DNA of 64,000 bases, taken from contig JANATG010000008.1 of assembly GCA_029449235.1 (NCBI GenBank), positions 1,240,001 to 1,304,000 on the forward strand. The letters run 5' to 3'. Of the stretch, positions 57,721 to 64,000 are shown piece after piece. The stretch is from Linnemannia schmuckeri. Taxonomy: Eukaryota > Mortierellomycota > Mortierellomycetes > Mortierellales > Mortierellaceae. The position numbers were made by a program, and so were the translations under genes. The notes beneath the pieces were generated by a model that worked only from the letters and a program-made list of their open reading frames with translations, was not told the origin of the DNA and did not search any database. The stretch's first letter is position 1; the number at the start of each line of letters is the position of its first letter.

Positions 57721-58890
57721 GTTGTTGGAGTGCTAGTTTTTCTTGGAGGGAACGTATAGATCTGAGGTGTTTATTACGAAAGGGATATGGAAAATGGAAG
57801 GGAAGAAGAGAAAAGATGAAGGGAAAAGGAGAAAGAAGAAAGAAAATGGAAAAAAGATGCAAAGAAAAGGCAAACAAGTGGTCAATAAAAAACATTCAGC
57901 ACCGGAACAACCGCTTGCTGCATGCAAGACCTTCGTCGTATTCTGTGCTTAAACAAGTTGTTTTTGTTGCTCTCATTGTGCAAGACCTTCGTTGAGCTCC
58001 AAGTGAGGTTTTTTAATACTCAAACGGTGCCTGCCTGTTGTATCTCTAATGGAAGTAAGGTCGAAAACTGTAAAACCGGTTTGCGTTTCAAAAAAAAGTT
58101 CGTCAATGGCATGTCAACTTATCGCGGTGATAGCGGAATAAAAAAAAATGCGTGCAATTTCTGGCAGTCGTGAAGAATAAGTCGCACGAGATTTGTCTAG
58201 AACTAACAGAAGCATCAAGGTACCAGAAGTACTCTTCTGGGTTGTGGTGTCCAGGCTCTGATTTGAATCCCACCCTCTATGTCTTCAAGCACCAAACCTT
58301 GTCATCTGCATCCGTCGCCATTAAACAATCACAGGTGCCCTGTTTAACCATATAAAAAACATCGCTGACAAGTTACGAACAAATAAAGTCCAACTAAAGT
58401 CACTGAAGATAGAAAAAAAAACCGGTATTTTCTCTGCCTGTCTATATTCTTTTCTACCCTTTATCTTCTTCACCAACGATCCACGACAATCAAACAAAAA
58501 TCGAGAGAAACAGCGACCGACAAGAAAGACGAATCAGTTCACCCATTGACGCCACGCGAGGGTCTTCATGGCGAAATTGTGAGCAATCTTCTTTTTTGTT
58601 TTCTTTGTTATTACTGTGGTTGTGCAACGTTGCGCCCAGATAACTCTTCTCTTCTTTTGTTCGCATCCATTTTTTTCATCTGAAGTCTCAATCTTTAGTC
58701 CTTCCTCCCGACGCACCATACACGCCTCTTCTTATACACGCCCTTGTTCTCCGCCTTGGCTTTTTTCATGTTCCTTGCCTCTCACTTCTCTCTTTATCTA
58801 ACCTTTCTTCCCTTCTCCTCCTTTCGGTTAATCCATAACTCCTTCTCGCTCATTTCGCCTCCCTCCTTTTCTTTAAAACCCTCAAAGATA
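57721..58890. promoter_or_regulatory. Divergent promoter region of monooxygenases A and B
   Basis: 1.17 kb between two oppositely transcribed paralogues. 57790-57880 is A/G-rich on plus, that is, pyrimidine-rich toward copy A. 58670-58880 is C/T-rich toward copy B. This is a mirror arrangement of the leader tracts seen elsewhere. No gene is seen. Confidence 0.5.
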
Positions 58891-61389
58891 ATGCTAAGCT
58901 TGAACGAACTGCAACAACTACAACAACGGCAACAGCAACACCACAACCAACATCCGCCACCACCACCCGTCAACGATGGAAAAACCCCCCACGTCGTGAT
59001 TGTAGGAGCAGGGCTGGCTGGACTCCTTCTCGCGATCCTGCTTGACCAAGCCTCCATCTCCTGGGAGATTTACGAACGGTCCAAAGAGATCCGACCCCTT
59101 GGTAAAAATGATATAAAATGCACAAGCGATTCTCCATCTCTTCCTTTTTTATACTCAATACGATGTGAAATGTTGGTCCATGAATTAACAGACAACGATC
59201 ATAAAATACTCACTTTTTCAAAAAAAAAAAAAAAAAAAAAAAAAAATAGGAGGGATCATGGCGCTGAATGCAGGCATATTTCCGGCGCTTGAGCAACTCG
59301 GGATCTATGAGGAGCTTCTGAGAGTATCGCTCCCAAGTCAACAGTTCAACATCTACAGTGGAGGTATGAACAAGATTGCTACCCTCAAGACCAAAGGTGA
59401 AAAGGAAATGTAGGTTTCTCCCCCTCTTTCTTGTTTTTTGTTGGTTCACATTCTTGTTCGAGCGTCAGCCTTGGCTTGCATTTGATCAATGCAATCATGG
59501 GACAGTGCAGCACAAAGAGTCAATCGCGGGCTTTAAATCGGAATGAAAAATATTCTCCTTTCCCATGTGTTCGCTTCCATGCATGGTTGTACACATACCT
59601 AAATGTCCTTCATCTCTCATAGAGTGGGGTACGATCGCATGGTGTTTTCACGGCCAGAACTTTACAACCTCCTGATCGCAAGGGTGGCCCCAGAAAAGAT
59701 TCATTACAACAAGAAGGTCACGTCCATTGAACAAAACCAGGATGGGGCCATGATCCGGTGTAGTGATGGCACAATCTACTATGGTAACATCCTTGTCGGC
59801 GCCGACGGGGCCTATTCAGGTAACAAAACTCGGATGTCCGTTTCGTTTAAGCAGTCTTCCGCGGCTTTTGACGCTAGCCTTTCGATTTACAAATGCCTTC
59901 TATCCCTCTGTCCTAATATATCCACTCCGTAGGTGTGCGACAGGGTCTGTACAGGCAACTCCAAAATATAGGACGACTCCCTTCTTCGGATGCATTGGAG
60001 TTGAGTAAAGGATACATCTGTATGGTTGGCACGACCGAGCCTCTCAACCCAGCCCATTACCCCGGCCTCGATGGCGAGGTCTCCAGCGCCTATCAGGTCA
60101 TTGGCAAGAAATCAAAATATTCCGTAAGGAAACCAATCAATGGAATGGGCCTTGATGCCTTTCCTTGCTCACGTACTCCTTTTTTTTCTCGCCCCAGTAT
60201 CAGTCGCTAACATGCTGTCTTACATTTATTAACCTTTGTAATTTCTTAAAACAACCCTCCTATTCCTCAGTGGAGTGCATTCTCCGTGCCGGGGAATAGG
60301 ATCTGCTGGAACGTCGTCTCACAACTCGCAACACTCGAAGAGGCCACCGAAGAGAAATTTCGTAACTCGGAATGGGGGCCACAAACTACAGAACCCATGA
60401 TCGCCGAAGTGAAGAACTTTCTGACGCCCTTTGGAGGCACCATGGGCGAGTTGATCTCGGCCACACCAACAGACAAGATCTCGAGGGTCTTTTTGGAGGA
60501 CAAATTGTTCGAGACCTGGCATGCTGGCCGCATCGTTCTTATCGGCGATGGTAACGTTTTCTTTTTTTCTTGTGCTGATGCAAGTGTTATGGTCGTTCCT
60601 CCTCAAAACTAACTAGTGGCTCTTTCATCTTTTACCTTGTGCTACGCTGTTGTTTATGTTGTTGTTTTTTCACAATGATAGCATGCCATAAGGTAACGCA
60701 AAGGATCCGTACAATTACCATATCATATACCCAATTTTCTCACGCTCACACTAGCAATTCCATTTTAATCCTAACTCCTTCTTTGTCTTCCTTTCGTTCA
60801 ACCTGTTCATCGCTTCAAATCAGCTACTCCCAAGTTCTGGACAAGGTGCAGTGACCGCGATGCAAGACGCTGTTGCATTAGCGAACTGCCTCTACGAGCT
60901 GAAATCCCTCTCGCCAGTCCATATCCAGGAAGCACTTCAGATATACAAGGACGAGCGGTTCTCACAGGTCCAGGAGCAATATGAGGCTAGTAAAGTCAAT
61001 GCCAAACTGATCTACGGTCAGGTAGCCTCTCACACATATGTATATATCGTCTCTTCGTTGGTATAACTCTATGTTCTGTGGAAAATGCAGACAAGGCAAA
61101 ACTAACGGACATGTGATGCTTTTTCTCCCTTCCCCCTTCATTATTTATTGGATATGATTGGTAGACTTTCCTAGAACGGTGCGCACGACACTTGATCTTC
61201 AACTATATGCCCATGTCGGTGCAGGCCAAGGCGTCGAGTAAAGGAATGGCTTACCGACCGCAGGCATCCTTCTTGCCACTCGTTGCCGACCGGGGGACGT
61301 GTCAAGTCATCCCTCAAAAGCCCTCCAAGCGCTACTTACATGAACAACAACTTGAAAAGACGTCTGCGGCAGCGGCTGCCATCATATAA
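58891..61389 (+). CDS. Class-A FAD-dependent monooxygenase, copy B
   Basis: Paralogue of copy A. Eight exons (58891-59101, 59250-59409, 59623-59819, 59933-60123, 60271-60550, 60682-60692, 60824-61021, 61165-61389) give 490 aa with consistent phases. The FAD motif is VIVGAGLAGLLLA, the DG motif GNILVGADGAYSG and the GD motif GRIVLIGDACHK. Exon 6 has only 11 nt and supplies most of ACHK. Exons 3 and 4 together equal exon 3 of copy A in length (388 nt), so copy B has one extra intron there. The N-terminus has a Gln/His/Pro-rich leader of about 30 residues before the Rossmann strand, and the C-terminus has an Ala-rich tail. Intron 1 ends with a 27-bp A run directly before TAG. It converges on copy C, 123 bp apart. 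Confidence 0.92.
59220..59246 (+). repeat. A27 homopolymer at a 3' splice site
   Basis: Run of 27 A directly followed by TAG, the acceptor of intron 1 in monooxygenase B. Confidence 0.9.
60682..60692 (+). other. 11-nt micro-exon of monooxygenase B
   Basis: Between acceptor GATAG and donor GTAACG only 11 nt remain (CATGCCATAAG). With the G ending the previous exon they encode ACHK of the conserved flavin-binding GD motif. The family cannot function without this motif, so skipping it should be inactivating. Confidence 0.85.
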
Positions 61390-61512
61390 ATAAAACCATT
61401 GTTACTCATACTTTCAAAGGTGAAACTCTACTTCATTTGTATATTATAATATTTTAAACTTTCTGCATTAATATCTCATTCTCTGCAATTGGAGAAAGTG
61501 GGAGAGGTTATG

Positions 61513-62300
61513 TTATACGGCTGCGCCTTGGGTACGGACGGAGGCGAGATGATGAGTCTTGATGAGACTACGCTGAGGCCATGGTTTGACCGACCCTTTG
61601 TCTTCGGGCGGGGCCATAAACGAGATGATGGGCCGGTTGCCGGCAAGACGCTTCATCATTACCGTGAACAGCCATCCCGGCATGTTCTTCATCATCGCTC
61701 GCGTAATATCCGCCGACCATGCCTATACAAGAAAAATAGGAGGAGAGTTAGAGGAAGTTGTAAAAAAAGTACGCGACCATCAAATAGAGCTTCAGATAAA
61801 AAAAAGGGGGGCATGACCTAGGCACAATTTCTTTTACCTTGCCGTAGAGACGACTATATTGTTGGCTGTGCTTGAAGCCGGCTTTGGCAATCGGGTACCG
61901 TTCCTTTTTGTACTCTTTAAAGATATCCTCAAGGTCCGGTTTCGACGACGAAGGGAGCACGTTCAGCCAGTTGGCGAGCGTCAACGCGTCTTGCATCGCG
62001 TTCATCGCACCTAAGTTGGTATCGCAAGGAAATGATGGATTTGTTTTAAATGCAGAGAGAGCAACAGGCTTGGAATGAAAAAAAAAAACTCATGTTTCCA
62101 TAAGTATTAGCAGAACGAGTGATATGAGCAGACGGTTGTTTACCTAGACCTCCTGAGGGGTTCATCTGTAGTTGAAAAATGTAAGGATGGTAGAAAAAAA
62201 TGTTTAGGCGCACGAGTTTGAAGCAGATATAAAGGATACACTCAGATTTTGAAGGATTGAATATTGAGAAATTTTTACCTTGTGGCACGCTATTAAATCG

Positions 62301-62339
<39 letters not shown>

Positions 62340-64000
62340 CATGGCACGGAGTTGGTTCATATTGCCTTTCCTGAAGGAAACTCCACTTCAAAATCCACAA
62401 AAAGAAATGCAATAGAAACTTACCATCGCCTAAGAGGACAACACGGCCAGAGTACCAAGTCTTAAACAACTTCTCCTCTAGCATCACTTTCGTGATTTGG
62501 TCCTTGGGGGTTCTGTCAATCAGATCCGCAAGCATCATGGTCTTGCCATCGCCCGAGGCGATTGCATAATTGCGAACCTCGTTGCTCATCGCCTCTGTGG
62601 CCGCGAGACCCCAGTCGTGGGACTCTTGTATGAATGTCGAGAACCAGTTCCTGGTATCAACGCCATCACTACCCATCGCTGTAACAGACAATGTTGACTG
62701 CGGTGGCGGTGCCGACGTTCTGATCCTGGACTTAGACCCGGTTTCTGCTCCATCTACGCCACTTTCGACTGTGCTACTATCCTTGGAGGAAGAGAAAGCG
62801 AATGAGTAATCGGTCGCACTATTGGTGGTCGTTGGTGATGGTGGCTCGTCGGCGGCGGCGGAGGTGACCCGCGGCGGAGAGGGCACGGCGTTATGGGGCT
62901 TGTTCGGAAAGGAAGACTTGCGTTTTAAAACAGAAGAAGGGCTATAACTCAAGATAGTAGAGGCGCGTTTCAAGAGTGAAGAAGAAGGGCTTCGGTCCAG
63001 AATGGTCGAACTGCGCTTCGTCTGAATCGAGGAGCTGCGATCCAACGCGGACGAGGTTCGGTTCGAGAATATCGACGTGCGATGCGAAGCCACCGAGTTG
63101 CGGTTCGAACGGCTGTAGGTGTCCTTCTCCGAGACGCTGTAGCTCTTGTCGAGGTGGTGTAATGCAGACCACATTATTGTATTTTGCTGCGATGTAAACG
63201 TTGCCCACTATCCTCATTAGTTTTTTTGGTAATAAGCCGCGCATGTTTTTATGGTCAGTAAGCAGAATCGATGAAAAGGTGCACAACCCTCATAATATTA
63301 TGACAGGAATAGCGGACTTACAGTGTAGGGCTTATCGTCGCCAACAGTAAACTGAACCGTGCACAACGGCTCCTCAATCTCCGGGAACACCTTGGCATCC
63401 AACACTTCCGTCTGTCCAACCAAACAGACACTCTTGAACTTCAGCTCCTTCCGATCCGACATGGGCAACTTATCCTTAAGAACCAGTTGGGAATAGAGGG
63501 ATTTTCGGACGATGGAATGAGCACCGTCGGCACCGACCAGGATCTGGGCCGAGTAGGAGGACCCGTCGGCGCAGGTTACGGTGGCGAGGGAAGGATTTGT
63601 GTCTTGGTCGATGGAGGCGACGCGCTTGCAGCGGAGGATCCTGTGGGTAGGGACGTGGCTCAGAAGGATATTGTAGAGTGCTGGACGGGAGATTATGTAG
63701 CCCTCATATCCGGTCCTGTTTTACGAGATTGTCGAAACAAAAAAAGGCATCTTAGCACACACACATGCATACACGTTCGTGTTGTCCTATTCACACATAA
63801 ATGCACAAAACAAAAAGACAAGTTATCAAAACACTTACATCTGGATAGTCTGTTCATAATCAATAACATAAATCCTCTCCCGCTTTTCATTAAAAATACA
63901 ACTCTGCGTACCCCGTTTACCCGCCGCAACAACCTCGTCCAAAATTCCCAATTGCTGTAACATGGGCATGACCACAAAGCTGACGGTCATTGCACTGCCG
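61513..64000 (-). CDS. Class-A FAD-dependent monooxygenase, copy C (5' end outside window)
   Basis: More distant paralogue of A and B, cut by the window edge, so the FAD GxGxxG motif is not seen. Exons: 63839 to at least 64000, 63322-63715, 62424-63207, 62279-62289, 62144-62165, 61838-62010 and 61513-61722. Phases agree throughout. The DG motif is AQILVGADGAHS and the GD motif GRVVLLGD plus ACHK. Two micro-exons (11 and 22 nt) encode ACHK and MNPSGGLG. A Ser/Arg-rich insert of about 160 residues (about 62660-63145) interrupts the region that is 45-50 residues long in A and B. It contains repeated LDRSSS, KRSSTIL and SPSS units. The C-terminus is short and ends RTQGAAV. Intron 62290-62423 carries a 38-bp A run on plus. 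Confidence 0.85.
62144..62165 (-). other. 22-nt micro-exon of monooxygenase C
   Basis: Encodes MNPSGGLG, aligning with LLPSSGQG of copies A and B, where this segment is fused to the following exon. The flanking acceptor (CTACAG) and donor (GTAAAC) are both good. Confidence 0.75.
62279..62289 (-). other. 11-nt micro-exon of monooxygenase C
   Basis: Same length and same coding position (CGTGCCACAAG, giving ACHK with the preceding G) as the micro-exon of copy B, with GT-AG introns of 134 bp before it and 113 bp after it. Confidence 0.8.
62301..62338. repeat. A38 homopolymer (T38 on the coding strand)
   Basis: The longest homopolymer in the window. It lies in the intron just before the 11-nt micro-exon of copy C, where it forms an extended polypyrimidine tract on the coding strand. 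Confidence 0.9.

Noticed and set aside
58230..58290. tRNA-like B-box (GATTTGAATCC)
   Set aside because: Nine of eleven bases match a B-box, but no A-box, anticodon stem or acceptor stem pairs around it.
1..64000. CRISPR arrays, bacterial operon signals and plasmid origins
   Set aside because: No regularly spaced repeats were seen, and all genes are intron-bearing eukaryotic genes.

Overview
The window is nuclear DNA of a filamentous fungus. The evidence is a cytosolic translation elongation factor 3 (a fungal hallmark), an NTE1-type lysophospholipase, a Tea1/Kel1-like kelch protein, a DSK2 ubiquilin, a Ty3/Gypsy LTR retrotransposon, and many short GT-AG introns of mostly 90-240 bp. The intron-rich genes, the pyrimidine-rich leaders just before start codons, and the gene repertoire (YANK-type kinase, small families of FAD monooxygenases) suggest an early-diverging lineage, possibly Mortierellomycota. 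That placement is an inference made without database searches.

Layout. 0-5.2 kb: a RabGAP (TBC) gene on +. 5.5-12 kb: three genes on -, a five-exon catalase, a five-exon short-chain dehydrogenase and a three-exon SET-domain protein. 13.7-14.4 kb: a frameshifted His/Cys-rich gene remnant on +. 14.4-19.5 kb: NTE1 on -. 19.7-25.7 kb: a complete Ty3/Gypsy element on -, with 385-bp LTRs that differ at one position, inserted 250 bp upstream of the NTE1 start codon. 26.1-29.9 kb: cytosolic isoleucyl-tRNA synthetase on -, divergent from elongation factor 3 on + (31.2-35.2 kb). 35.5-39.0 kb: a YANK-type kinase on - with a predicted acylated N-terminus. 39-43 kb: about 4 kb with no supportable gene and strongly strand-biased purine/pyrimidine tracts. 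43.0-50.1 kb: one seven-exon Tea1/Kel1-like gene on -. 51.0-52.2 kb: DSK2 on -. 52.8-55.6 kb: a membrane-anchored spermidine-synthase-like protein on -. 55.8-64 kb: three related class-A FAD monooxygenase genes (-, +, -), the last cut by the window end.

Exon structures were assembled by hand from reading frames, GT-AG sites and codon phase. Every complete model gives an integral number of codons, and the isoleucyl-tRNA synthetase (1071 aa) and EF-3 (1043 aa) models come out at about the length known for their families. Most genes are housekeeping (translation, lipid turnover, polarity, proteostasis, peroxide defence). The accessory-looking parts are the retrotransposon, the broken His-rich gene and the monooxygenase cluster. 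I did not find a clearly new multi-gene system. The best leads are the monooxygenase cluster (11-nt micro-exon, intron loss, long serine-rich insert), the young retrotransposon next to NTE1, and several introns with A-tracts directly at the 3' splice site.
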